Shown here in pieces: positions 7,776 to 16,321 of a stretch of 33,519 nucleotides of DNA (the first letter of the stretch is position 1; each line of letters starts with the position of its first letter). Location: contig CAMCHB010000002.1 in assembly GCA_945874585.1 (NCBI GenBank), positions 1-33,519 on the forward strand. The letters are read 5' to 3'. The translations under genes were made by a program, and so were the position numbers. Below the pieces are notes generated by a model that saw nothing but the letters and a program-made list of their open reading frames with translations, did not search any database and was not told the DNA's origin. This DNA is from an uncultured Clostridium sp. (lineage in GTDB: Bacteria > Bacillota > Clostridia > TANB77 > CAG-508).

Positions 7776-10070
7776 TTATACTTCCTTATTTGTTTTTTCA
7801 AATTTTAATGTTCCATTTTTTTTCGTAATAGAAACGGTATCTCCATTTGTAATTTCATTTTTTAGTAAACGGTCGGCAATTTCATCTTCAATATATCTTT
7901 GAATTGCCCTTCTAAGAGGTCTAGCTCCATATTTTAAATCAGTTCCTTTTTCCAAAACAAGCTGTTTAGCATCTTTTGAAATTTGAATGTTAATATGTTT
8001 ATCGTGCAGAGCAGATTTAGTTTCTTCTAACATAAGATCAATAATTTGAAGAAGTTGTTTTTGGTTCAATGGATCAAAAACAATGATTTCATCCACACGA
8101 TTTAAAAATTCGGGTCTAAAATATTCTTTTAAAGAATCCATGGTACGATATTTTTTATCTTCACTTGAATGAAAACCAATGGAATTGGTATTGCTATTGG
8201 AACCAGCATTTGATGTCATAATAATAATGGTATTAGCAAAGCTAACCGTATTACCTTGTGAATCGGTTAATTTTCCATCATCTAAAACTTGTAATAATAA
8301 ATTGAAAACATCAGGATGTGCTTTTTCAATTTCATCTAATAAAATAATAGAATACGGATTTCTTTTGACCTTTTCTGTTAATTGACCAGCATCATCGTAG
8401 CCTACATAACCTGGAGGAGAACCAATCATTTTAGCTACAGAGTGACTTTCCATGTATTCAGACATGTCAAATCGGATAATGGCATCTTCATTTCCAAACA
8501 TCTCAAATGCAAGTGCTTTAGCCAATGCTGTTTTACCAACACCAGTTGGACCAACAAAAATAAATGATGGTGGTCTTTTGGCACTTTGTAAACCAACACG
8601 GTTACGACGAATGGTTCTAGCAACAGCACTAACAGCTTCATCTTGTCCAATGATTTTGTGATGTAAGTTTTGTTCCAAATTCAAAAGTTTTTGTGTTTCA
8701 GCTTCAGTAATTTTCTTTACTGGAATTTTGGTCATGTGTTCAATGACATCGGCAATATCAGCAACGGTTAATTCTTGGATTTTTAAATGAGCATTTAATT
8801 CATCCATACGTGCTTTTATATTGCATTCCTTGGTTTTTAAATCAGCCGCTTTTTTATAATTCTCGATTGAGTCAGTAGAAACAGCATCTTCTTTTTCTGT
8901 TTCAATTTGGGCCAATTCGTTCTTTAACAATTCCAATTCATATAAATCTTTGTTGTTTAAATTGATGCGTGAACAAGCTTCATCCAAAACATCAATGGCC
9001 TTATCTGGTAAGAAACGGTCGTGGATATATTTTTCGGACATAGTAACTGTTTTTTCGATAACATCATTGGAAATTTTGACTTTATGATAATCTTCGTAAT
9101 ATTTTTTGATACCTTTCATAATTTCAATGGTGTCTTCTACACTTGGTTCTTCAACCAAAACAGGTTGAAATCTTCTTTCCAATGCAGAATCTTTTTCAAT
9201 GTATTTACGATATTCTTTCAAAGTAGTGGTCCCAATTAGTTGAACCTCACCACTAGAAAGAGAAGGTTTTAAAATATTGGCTGCATTCATAGAATGTTCG
9301 GCATCACCAGCTCCTATGATATTGTGAATTTCGTCAATGACCAAAATGATATTTTTGCAAGCTTTGCATTCATCAATAATGGATTTCATACGAGATTCAA
9401 ATTGACCACGAAACTGTGTGCCAGCTAAGATGGCAGTCATATCAAGTAAATAAACTTCTTTGTTTAATAATTTAGCTGGAACTTGTTTTTCCGCTATTTT
9501 AATGGCTAAACCTTGGGCAATGGCTGTTTTACCAACACCTGGTTCACCAATCAAACAAGGATTGTTTTTCAAACGTCGGTTTAAAATTTGAATGACTCTT
9601 TCAATTTCCTGTGAGCGGCCAATGACTTGATCCAATTCACCATGTTTTGCCTTATTGGTTAAATTGGTACCATAAGTGTCAAGAAATTTTTTCTTTTTTT
9701 CCTTGTTTTTTTTATCTACTTTTACGCGCTTTTGAGAAGAAGTATCAGTTTCTTCATCAGAAGAATTGGCAAACATATTGGAAAAGATAGAGCCAAGAGA
9801 ATTATCATTACCTGCCATATTTTCATTGATTTCATCTAAATTTACATTGTTCGATAAATCTTTGAAAATAGTTTCAAATTGTTGTGACATATTTTCTAAG
9901 TCGGCGTCTGATAAATTCGCTTGTTTGGCTAATACATCTAAAGGGTTAATTCCTTTTTTCTTAGCACAATCATAGCATAAACCTTCCAGTTGAGTTTTAT
10001 TATCTTTAACTGTGTTAATAAAAATAACAGCAGTATTTTTTTTACAGATTGAACATAACATATATTTCAT
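7776..10070 (-). CDS. clpE: ClpE-type AAA+ ATPase (Clp protease ATP-binding subunit) with N-terminal zinc finger
   Basis: This is a Hsp100 unfoldase expected to feed substrates to ClpP. The 764 residues show an N-terminal zinc finger (Cys6, Cys9, Cys32, Cys35) in place of the ClpC-type N-domain, which is the mark of ClpE. A linker rich in Asn/Asp/Lys follows. The first AAA+ module has Walker A GEPGVGKT (175-182) and Walker B VIDEIH (244-249). A UVR-like coiled segment lies at about 375-430. The second AAA+ module has Walker A GPTGVGKT (507-514) and LLDEIEK (577-583). IGF at 631-633 is the probable ClpP-docking loop. Bacillus ClpE is about 700 residues, so this one has a longer linker. No McsA or McsB gene is adjacent. 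The symbol rests on architecture, and it could be annotated simply as a Clp ATPase. Confidence 0.9.
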   Translation of the reverse strand: MKYMLCSICKKNTAVIFINTVKDNKTQLEGLCYDCAKKKGINPLDVLAKQANLSDADLENMSQQFETIFKDLSNNVNLDEINENMAGNDNSLGSIFSNMFANSSDEETDTSSQKRVKVDKKNKEKKKKFLDTYGTNLTNKAKHGELDQVIGRSQEIERVIQILNRRLKNNPCLIGEPGVGKTAIAQGLAIKIAEKQVPAKLLNKEVYLLDMTAILAGTQFRGQFESRMKSIIDECKACKNIILVIDEIHNIIGAGDAEHSMNAANILKPSLSSGEVQLIGTTTLKEYRKYIEKDSALERRFQPVLVEEPSVEDTIEIMKGIKKYYEDYHKVKISNDVIEKTVTMSEKYIHDRFLPDKAIDVLDEACSRINLNNKDLYELELLKNELAQIETEKEDAVSTDSIENYKKAADLKTKECNIKARMDELNAHLKIQELTVADIADVIEHMTKIPVKKITEAETQKLLNLEQNLHHKIIGQDEAVSAVARTIRRNRVGLQSAKRPPSFIFVGPTGVGKTALAKALAFEMFGNEDAIIRFDMSEYMESHSVAKMIGSPPGYVGYDDAGQLTEKVKRNPYSIILLDEIEKAHPDVFNLLLQVLDDGKLTDSQGNTVSFANTIIIMTSNAGSNSNTNSIGFHSSEDKKYRTMDSLKEYFRPEFLNRVDEIIVFDPLNQKQLLQIIDLMLEETKSALHDKHINIQISKDAKQLVLEKGTDLKYGARPLRRAIQRYIEDEIADRLLKNEITNGDTVSITKKNGTLKFEKTNKEV

Positions 10071-10099
10071 ACGCTCCTTTATGATATACCTATTTATTT

Positions 10100-10128
10100 A
10101 TCATACAAAAAAAACGGCGTATAGTCAA
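10100..10128 (-). promoter_or_regulatory. SigA-type promoter of the clpE-pgsA unit
   Basis: On the minus strand: TTGACT (10123-10128), a 17-base spacer, then TATGAT (10100-10105), about 30 bases upstream of the ATG. I looked for the heptad-repeat CtsR operator that usually overlaps clp promoters in Firmicutes and did not find a convincing one. Confidence 0.7.
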
Positions 10129-10235
10129 TCAAAATACGTGAAAATTGTGTGAAATTTTACGAAAATAACATAAAATAGAAAGAGAACTGTTCTAAGATTA
10201 TAACATCTGGCATAAATATGAAAAAAAAGCGAAAT

Positions 10236-10264
10236 TTGACAAGATGAAAAAGACATAGTATAAT
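10236..10264 (+). promoter_or_regulatory. Consensus SigA-type promoter of the G5/3D gene
   Basis: TTGACA (10236-10241), a 17-base spacer, then TATAAT (10259-10264): a perfect consensus at both boxes. Transcription should start near 10271, which rules out the TTG at 10269 as start codon and supports ATG 10299. Confidence 0.88.
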
Positions 10265-10298
10265 AACGTTGTCTTTAAAAGGAGGGATAAAACCTTAT

Positions 10299-11297
10299 AT
10301 GAAGAAAGAAGAAAAAGCGTCTATATCTGCGGTAAAGATTATAGTAATAAGTCTTGTATTTATACTGTTTTCTGGAATTGGAGTTATGGCTGTTAATTCA
10401 CAAATTATGAATGTTAAGGTACAATTTCCAAACAATTATGAATTGAGTATTTTAACAACAAAAACAAAAGTAGGAGATATCTTAAAAGACAATCATATAA
10501 CGGTAGGGGAAGAAGAAGCAATTGAACCAGCTTTAGATGAAGATGTCGGAGAAGACAAAACGATCCGCATCACAAAAAGCTTTGAAGAAACAGATGATAC
10601 ACAAGCAATTGCAGCATTAAGCACAAAAGATGTGGAAAAAGATTATGCTACCGTTGTGGAAAAGATTGAAACCATGGAAGTGGAAATACCTTACGAAACC
10701 ATTACCAAGGATGTCAGTGGTAGTGATGAGAAAAATGCACAAACTAAGGTAATTCAAGAAGGCGAAAATGGCTTAAAACAAGTCGTTTACAAAATAACAT
10801 ATAAAGACAATATTGAAATCGATCGATTAGAGATGAGTTCTACCATCCTAAAGGAACCTGTTAACAAAATCGTTCAGATCAATAAAAAAGTAACGATATC
10901 AAGAGCAAGCACAGCAGAAAGAATGGCTACAAGTCCTGCCAAATCTGCGACATCATCTTTAGCTAAAAAAGTAGAAAATAAAACACCACAGGTTAAAACC
11001 TTAAATGCATCTGCTTATACAGCATCTACTTGCGGAAAATCAAGTTCAGATAAAGGCTATGGTAAAACAGCTTCTGGTAAGATTGCACAATCATGGTACA
11101 CCGTTGCTGCTGGATCTGGTTATCCAATTGGAACCATTATCTATATTCCATACTTTAAGGATAAACCAAATGGTGGATGGTTTGTTGTACAAGATAGAGG
11201 ATCTGCTATTTCCAATAACCGTGTAGATATTTATATGGACAGTTATGGTGATTGCAAAAAATTTGGACGTAGAAACTTAGAATGTTATATTTATTAA
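10299..11297 (+). CDS. Secreted or membrane-anchored G5 and 3D domain protein (YabE/Rpf-like cell-wall factor)
   Basis: A 332-residue extracytoplasmic protein. A hydrophobic segment at about 11-31 serves as signal or anchor. A DUF348-like (ubiquitin-like) module lies at about 38-95, a G5 domain at about 117-195 (EKIETMEVEIPYETI to KEPVNKIVQI), a Ser/Ala/Lys linker next, and a C-terminal 3D domain at about 234-332. The 3D domain begins LNASAYTAS and keeps the conserved aspartates at 299, 310 and 314 (VQDRG, RVDIYM-D). The 3D fold resembles lytic transglycosylase/MltA cores, so peptidoglycan cleavage, as in the YabE/YuiC/RpfB families, is the likely role (inference). ATG 10299 was chosen over the upstream TTG because of the promoter position; GGAGG at 10281-10285 is somewhat far (13 bases). 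It is monocistronic, with its own promoter and terminator. Confidence 0.9.
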   Translation: MKKEEKASISAVKIIVISLVFILFSGIGVMAVNSQIMNVKVQFPNNYELSILTTKTKVGDILKDNHITVGEEEAIEPALDEDVGEDKTIRITKSFEETDDTQAIAALSTKDVEKDYATVVEKIETMEVEIPYETITKDVSGSDEKNAQTKVIQEGENGLKQVVYKITYKDNIEIDRLEMSSTILKEPVNKIVQINKKVTISRASTAERMATSPAKSATSSLAKKVENKTPQVKTLNASAYTASTCGKSSSDKGYGKTASGKIAQSWYTVAAGSGYPIGTIIYIPYFKDKPNGGWFVVQDRGSAISNNRVDIYMDSYGDCKKFGRRNLECYIY

Positions 11298-11333
11298 GAC
11301 AAAAAGAAAGAGCTATTGCTCTTTCTTTTTGTC
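11298..11333 (+). terminator. Terminator after the G5/3D gene
   Basis: A perfect 16-bp stem (11298-11313 with 11318-11333) has a TATT loop. The 3' arm contains CTTTCTTTTTG, so the U-tract is part of the stem. The hairpin begins at the last base of the stop codon region. Confidence 0.82.
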
Positions 11334-11394
11334 CTCATTTGAAAAAATTGTCAAAATATGACAGACGAATCTAACAAAAATTAGCCAAATTCAA

Positions 11395-11423
11395 TTGACA
11401 GAAAAAGAAAAATTTGTTACACT
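11395..11423 (+). promoter_or_regulatory. SigA-type promoter of the comM-dprA-yraN operon
   Basis: TTGACA (11395-11400), a 17-base spacer, then TACACT (11418-11423). It lies about 80 bases upstream of the comM TTG start. Confidence 0.6.
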
Positions 11424-11506
11424 TAGAAAAATTTTTATTTCTATATTTTTTGATTCAAAAAAATATTCCCACAAAATTAAAAAATCAAATAAAAAAGGAG
11501 GATACC

Positions 11507-13054
11507 TTGTTAGCAAATGTAAAGAGTATGGCTTTGCACGGTCTAGATGGGTATTTGGTAAATGTCCAAGTCGATATTTCTGGTGGATTGCCTGGTTGGG
11601 AAATTGTTGGACTTCCAGATGCGGGTATTCGAGAGTCCAAAGAAAGAATTCGAATTGCGATTCGAAATTCAGAAATTGCTATACCTAGTCGAAAAATTAC
11701 AGTTAATTTGGCACCAGCTAGTACCAAAAAAGAAGGTTCATTTTTTGATTTGCCAATTGCTATTGGAGTTTTACAATCCATAGGTACAATACAAAATGAA
11801 GAAATTTCATCTACCGTATTTTTAGGAGAACTTTCTTTGGATGGACATATCACCAAAATTCATGGCGTTTTACCCATGTGCATTGAAGCCAAAAAATTAG
11901 GCATGAAACGTGTCATGGTACCAAAAGAAAATGCAGAAGAAGCAGCAATTGTAGATGAACTGGAAGTGATACCAGTTGCACATCTTCAGCAAGCAATTGC
12001 TTATTTAAATGGCCAAATTGTCATTCCAAGAGCCAGAGTAAATCCAGAAATATGGCAAGAAAAAAAGCAAGAAGAAACCGAGGATTTTTCTGAAATTAAA
12101 GGACAAAATCAAATCAAAAGAGCCTTAGAAATAGCAGCTGCTGGGTCTCATAATATTTTATTGATTGGTAGTCCAGGATCTGGTAAAACCATGATGGCTA
12201 GAAGGCTTCCAACCATTTTACCAGATATGAGCTTTGAAGAAGCATTAGAGGTTACCAAAATTCATAGCATTGCTGGTTTATTGGATCAGCAAGCCATGAT
12301 TCGACAGCGACCTTTTCGTTCACCTCATCATACGGTATCTGGTGTTTCCCTAGTGGGTGGTGGAAAAATACCAAAACCTGGGGAGATTAGTTTAGCTCAT
12401 TATGGCATTTTATTTTTAGATGAGCTAACCGAATTTAATAAGCATACCCTAGAAGTGCTACGTGTTCCCTTGGAAGATAGAAAAGTTAGTATCAGTCGTG
12501 TTAATGCAACTTTGACCTATCCTTGTAATTTTATGTTAGTTGCTAGCATGAATCCATGTCCTTGTGGTTACTACGGCACCAAGGGACGAGAGTGTCATTG
12601 TAGTGAAACACAGATAAAAAAATACATGGGAAAGATTAGTGGACCATTACTGGATCGATTTGATATACAAATTGAGGTAAAACCTGTGGATTACGATAAG
12701 ATAAAATCCAATCAACCTGCAGAAAAATCTTGTAAAATAAAAGAACGTGTGAATCAAGCTAGAAAAAGACAATTGGAACGTTACCAACCCTATTCCATTT
12801 TCTCCAATGCAGAATTAACACCAAAATTGATGGAGCAGTATTGCCAATTAGATGCAAGTTCTCAAAAATTATTAGAGATTTCCTATGAAAAATTGGGCTT
12901 AAGTGCACGTGCTTATGCCAAAATTTTAAAAGTTGCTAGAACCATAGCAGACTTAGAAGGAAAAGAAAATTTGACCAGTGCGCATATTGCAGAGGCAATT
13001 CAATATCGTAATTTGGACCGAAAATATTTTGAAAGAAGGATGGAAAATCTATGA
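11507..13054 (+). CDS. comM: YifB/ComM family Mg-chelatase-like AAA+ ATPase
   Basis: A 515-residue AAA+ protein of the YifB/ComM family; ComM in Gram-negative bacteria is a helicase that extends recombination during transformation. The N-terminal ChlI-like domain (about 1-165) opens MLANVKSMALHGLDGY, the family's standard start. The AAA+ core has Walker A GSPGSGKT (221-228) and Walker B ILFLDE (301-306), with the family motif RPFRSPHHT at 268-276. A cysteine cluster, CPCGYYGTKGRECHC, follows the AAA core, and a Mg_chelatase_C domain closes the protein. I chose the TTG start at 11507 because GGAGG lies 5 bases upstream and the protein then begins exactly as its relatives do. An earlier in-frame ATG (11414) adds 31 unlike residues. 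The gene overlaps dprA by 4 bases (ATGA), so translation is coupled. Confidence 0.93.
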   Translation: MLANVKSMALHGLDGYLVNVQVDISGGLPGWEIVGLPDAGIRESKERIRIAIRNSEIAIPSRKITVNLAPASTKKEGSFFDLPIAIGVLQSIGTIQNEEISSTVFLGELSLDGHITKIHGVLPMCIEAKKLGMKRVMVPKENAEEAAIVDELEVIPVAHLQQAIAYLNGQIVIPRARVNPEIWQEKKQEETEDFSEIKGQNQIKRALEIAAAGSHNILLIGSPGSGKTMMARRLPTILPDMSFEEALEVTKIHSIAGLLDQQAMIRQRPFRSPHHTVSGVSLVGGGKIPKPGEISLAHYGILFLDELTEFNKHTLEVLRVPLEDRKVSISRVNATLTYPCNFMLVASMNPCPCGYYGTKGRECHCSETQIKKYMGKISGPLLDRFDIQIEVKPVDYDKIKSNQPAEKSCKIKERVNQARKRQLERYQPYSIFSNAELTPKLMEQYCQLDASSQKLLEISYEKLGLSARAYAKILKVARTIADLEGKENLTSAHIAEAIQYRNLDRKYFERRMENL

Positions 13055-13950
13055 AAATCATACAATGGGAAGATACTTGTTATCCAGAATCCTTAAAAGA
13101 AATTGAGTCACCTCCCTCAACTTTGTATTGCCTAGGTAATACAAAGTTGTTAAATAGTCCCAATCTTGCCATAGTGGGCTCCAGAAAGGCAAGTGAATAT
13201 GGAAAAAGACAAGCCTATCAATTTGCTCAGGTTCTTGCCAAATCTGGTATGACAATTGTGAGTGGAATGGCACTGGGGATTGATACGCAGGCCCATTTAG
13301 GTGCCTTAAAAGTAAAGCAGAAAACCATTGCTGTTTTGGGAAGTGGCTTTCACCATATTTATCCACCAGAAAATGAAACATTGTTTTGTGAAATTCTAGA
13401 AAAGGATGGTTTGATTTTAAGCGAATATGAACCAAATCAAATGGTAAAAAGCAGTCATTTTCCTGCTCGTAATCGCATTATTAGTGGCCTTTCGAAAGGG
13501 GTCTTAGTGGTAGAAGCAGCCTATCGAAGTGGTTCTAGTATTACAGCCCAATATGCCAAACAACAAAAGCGAAAACTCTATGCTATCCCGAGCAATATTG
13601 GAAATAAAAACGGTGTAGGAACCGCTCGCTTGATTCGCCAAGGAGCCAAAATTGTTATTTCTCCTCAAGATATACTAGAAGATTTTGATGACCTTTGTAA
13701 AAACAACCCAATCAAATGGTCAAGAGAAAAGAAGGAACCAATCAATCCAATACCTAGAAAAAGAAATGTGCCAGAAGCTTATCAGACCATTTATCAATTA
13801 TTAGAAAAGGAAAACAACACATTAGATGGTTTAGCAATGCGTTTGGAATTATCGGTTTCAGAAATTAGTGCGACCTTAATTTTAATGGAGATTGAAGGCT
13901 ATATTCAAAAAAACAGGCAAGGGGAATACCAAATTCAAGATGGATCGTAG
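13051..13950 (+). CDS. dprA: DNA processing protein DprA/Smf
   Basis: DprA binds incoming single-stranded DNA and loads RecA during transformation. The 299 residues contain the Rossmann-like DprA core: IVGSRKASEYGKRQA near residue 41, SGMALGIDTQAH, AVLGSGFHHIYPPEN and FPARNRIISGLS, with a GSSITAQYA loop. A short N-terminal segment precedes the core and a C-terminal winged-helix-like region (about 235-299) follows it. Its start overlaps the comM stop, and its end overlaps the yraN start by 11 bases, so the three genes form one tight operon. It ends in TAG, which shows that TAG is a normal stop in this genome. Confidence 0.95.
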   Translation: MKIIQWEDTCYPESLKEIESPPSTLYCLGNTKLLNSPNLAIVGSRKASEYGKRQAYQFAQVLAKSGMTIVSGMALGIDTQAHLGALKVKQKTIAVLGSGFHHIYPPENETLFCEILEKDGLILSEYEPNQMVKSSHFPARNRIISGLSKGVLVVEAAYRSGSSITAQYAKQQKRKLYAIPSNIGNKNGVGTARLIRQGAKIVISPQDILEDFDDLCKNNPIKWSREKKEPINPIPRKRNVPEAYQTIYQLLEKENNTLDGLAMRLELSVSEISATLILMEIEGYIQKNRQGEYQIQDGS

Positions 13951-14293
13951 AAAAAAGTTAGGAAAAATAGGTGAAGAAATAGCGGTGCACTATTTAGAGA
14001 AGAATGGTTATCAGATTATCGAAAGAAATTTTCGTTGCCGAAGAGGTGAAATTGATATCATTGCATGGGGAGAAGATGAAATCGTTTTTGTGGAAGTTAA
14101 AACGAGGACTTCTAAAATATGTGGTAATCCAGCTGAAGCTGTGACCAGACAAAAAAAGAAACATCTTTATCTAACAGCTGAGTATTATATGACGCTTCGA
14201 AAAATAGAAGAATATCCAGTTCGCATGGATGTCATAGAAATTTTATGGGAGCATCATCAATATACGATTCACCACATTCGACAGGTCTATTAA
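13940..14293 (+). CDS. YraN/UPF0102 family nuclease-like protein
   Basis: A 117-residue protein of the YraN (UPF0102) family, which has a restriction-endonuclease-like fold. The core GEIDIIAWGEDEIVFVEVKTR carries the Asp, Glu and Lys of a PD-(D/E)xK site. The start is ATG 13940, inside the dprA 3' end; no strong ribosome binding site is placed right for it, so translational coupling is likely. A longer frame from 13892 would add 16 residues that overlap dprA and do not resemble the family. The biochemical role of this family is poorly established; clustering with dprA suggests DNA processing. Confidence 0.9.
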   Translation: MDRRKKLGKIGEEIAVHYLEKNGYQIIERNFRCRRGEIDIIAWGEDEIVFVEVKTRTSKICGNPAEAVTRQKKKHLYLTAEYYMTLRKIEEYPVRMDVIEILWEHHQYTIHHIRQVY

Positions 14294-14312
14294 AATCAAC
14301 CAAAAAATCAGC

Positions 14313-14341
14313 TTTACAAAATCCTTGTTCTCAAGTATAAT
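14313..14341 (+). promoter_or_regulatory. SigA-type promoter of the exonuclease III operon
   Basis: TTTACA (14313-14318), a 17-base spacer, then TATAAT (14336-14341), about 60 bases upstream of the exonuclease III start. Confidence 0.72.
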
Positions 14342-14404
14342 AGGCAAGTAAACAAGAGACAATGAAGAAACAGAAGCAAATCGAAAAAAGAAGGATGATA
14401 AAAT

Positions 14405-15160
14405 ATGAAATTAGTATCTTGGAACGTAAATGGGTTGCGTGCTATTTGGAACAAAGGATTTGAAGATATTTTTTACCAAATAGATGCTGATATTTTTTGC
14501 ATTCAAGAAACCAAAATGCAAGAAGGACAATTAGATGTTGACTTTGAAGGATATGAACAATACTTTAATAGTGCTGTTAAGAAAGGATATTCTGGAACAG
14601 CCGTTTTTACTAAGAAAAAACCAATACAGGTTACCTATGGAATTGGAATCGAAGAACATGACCAAGAAGGAAGAGTTATTACCGCTGAATTTGAAACATT
14701 TTATTTGGTAAATGTCTATACACCTAATTCACAAAGAGAATTAGTTAGATTGTCATACAGGAAAAAATGGGAAGACGATTTTCGTGCCTATGTGAAACAA
14801 TTAGATGAAAAGAAACCTGTGATCATTTGTGGGGATTTAAATGTAGCACATGAAGAAATTGATTTAAAAAATCCAAAAACCAATCATAAAAATGCAGGTT
14901 TTACCGATGATGAGAGAGGAAAAATGACCACTTTACTTCAAAGCGGTTTTGTGGATACATTCCGTTATTTGCATCCAACACAGAAAGAAGCCTATACATG
15001 GTGGTCCTATATGATGAAAGCAAGAGAAAAAAATGTAGGGTGGAGAATCGATTATTTTATCGTATCTGACCGCATCAAAGAACAAATACAAGAGGCTAAA
15101 ATTCTTTCCGATGTTTATGGCAGTGACCATTGCCCGATTGAATTGGATTTAGCCATATAG
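14405..15160 (+). CDS. Exodeoxyribonuclease III / AP endonuclease (ExoA type)
   Basis: A 251-residue endonuclease/exonuclease/phosphatase-fold enzyme of base excision repair: it cuts at abasic sites and trims 3' ends. The motifs are complete: VSWNVNGLRA at the N-terminus, CIQETKMQ with the metal-binding Glu, GDLNVAHEEIDLKNPK with Asp and Asn, WRIDYFIVSD, and GSDHCPI with the terminal Asp-His pair. The start is ATG 14405 with AGAAGGATG upstream. It is the first gene of a probable three-gene unit with the AI-2E permease (11 bases later) and the UvrD-like helicase. Confidence 0.95.
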   Translation: MKLVSWNVNGLRAIWNKGFEDIFYQIDADIFCIQETKMQEGQLDVDFEGYEQYFNSAVKKGYSGTAVFTKKKPIQVTYGIGIEEHDQEGRVITAEFETFYLVNVYTPNSQRELVRLSYRKKWEDDFRAYVKQLDEKKPVIICGDLNVAHEEIDLKNPKTNHKNAGFTDDERGKMTTLLQSGFVDTFRYLHPTQKEAYTWWSYMMKAREKNVGWRIDYFIVSDRIKEQIQEAKILSDVYGSDHCPIELDLAI

Positions 15161-15171
15161 GAGGGAACAAA

Positions 15172-16311
15172 ATGGAGTCAAAAAGAGGAAAACACTGGTT
15201 TTACTGGTTCACCTTTGCAGTAGCGGTCATTTTTGTATACAAAACATTAGATAGCTGGAAAGCTATTACCGATTGGCTAGGCGGATTTTTTAGTTTGTTA
15301 ATGCCGTTTATTTTAGCAATTTTGGTAGCCTATATCTTTTATTTACCAGCCAAAAAGTTGGAAAATCTCTTTCAAATGGCACCAACCAAATGGGTCCAAA
15401 AGCATGCTCGAACCTTTTCGGTATTAGGTGTGTATCTAGTCGCATTTATTATTCTGGCGGTGATTATCAAATTTTTAGTACCGTCTGTTTCCAAAAGTGT
15501 TATCGAATTGGTTGAAAATTTACCGGGCTATTACCAAAGTGCCACCCAATATTTAAATGAACTACCAGAAGATTCTATTTTAAATAAAGTAGATGTTAAG
15601 GGAATGATTCATAATTTGCAACAAATTGAAGTCAGTCAATTTTTACAAGTTGATAACCTATCTGGTTATGCCAAAGGAGTCATTGGAATTGCCACAGGTA
15701 TTTTCGATTTATTTGTAATGGTTATCGTTTCCATTTATATTTTGCTAGAAAGAAAACAAATCTTGCAATTTGCAAGTAAATTGTCCAGTGCACTTTTCAA
15801 AGGCAAAGCTAACCAAAAAATTCGTAATTATTTTCGTAAGACCAATGAAATTTTTTATCAATTTATTTTTAGTCAAATGCTAGATGCTGTTGTAGTTGGT
15901 ACCTTAATGGCAGTGGCATTATCGATTATGAAAGTAAAATATGGAGTTTTATTAGGTATCATGATTGGTGTTTTCAATATCATTCCATATTTTGGAGCTA
16001 TTATCGCAGTAGTTATTGCTGTTTTGATTACCCTTTTTACAGGTGGCATTCCGCAGGCACTTGCGATGTTGGTCGTGGTGATTGTCTTGCAACAAATTGA
16101 TGCCAATATCATCAATCCAAAAATTGTAGGTAGTACCTTAAAACTAAGTCCGATTTTAATCATATTTGCTGTGACAGTAGGAGGAGCCTATTTTGGAATC
16201 TTAGGTATGTTCTTATCTGTTCCGATTGTTGCTATGCTTAAGATTTTAATCTTAGATTATGTTGAATTAAAAAACATGAGAAATATACAGGAACAAAACC
16301 AGAATGAGTGA
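15172..16311 (+). CDS. AI-2E family transporter (YtvI/TqsA-like permease)
   Basis: A 379-residue polytopic membrane protein of the AI-2E transporter family (PF01594). Hydrophobic segments form the family pattern: two spans near 10-60, one near 80-105, a soluble loop at about 110-165, then five spans to the C-terminus. The late conserved block FNIIPYFGAIIAVV and the motif LQQIDANIINPKIVGSTLKL are diagnostic. GGAGGG precedes ATG 15172. Members differ in substrate (autoinducer-2, ions or unknown), so none is assigned. Its stop overlaps the region of the downstream helicase start. Confidence 0.9.
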   Translation: MESKRGKHWFYWFTFAVAVIFVYKTLDSWKAITDWLGGFFSLLMPFILAILVAYIFYLPAKKLENLFQMAPTKWVQKHARTFSVLGVYLVAFIILAVIIKFLVPSVSKSVIELVENLPGYYQSATQYLNELPEDSILNKVDVKGMIHNLQQIEVSQFLQVDNLSGYAKGVIGIATGIFDLFVMVIVSIYILLERKQILQFASKLSSALFKGKANQKIRNYFRKTNEIFYQFIFSQMLDAVVVGTLMAVALSIMKVKYGVLLGIMIGVFNIIPYFGAIIAVVIAVLITLFTGGIPQALAMLVVVIVLQQIDANIINPKIVGSTLKLSPILIIFAVTVGGAYFGILGMFLSVPIVAMLKILILDYVELKNMRNIQEQNQNE

Positions 16312-16321
16312 AAGGAGTAGC

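Noticed and set aside
10071..10140. CtsR operator upstream of the clpE-like gene
   Set aside because: Only a single GTCAA-like half is present; the tandem heptads of the CtsR site are missing.
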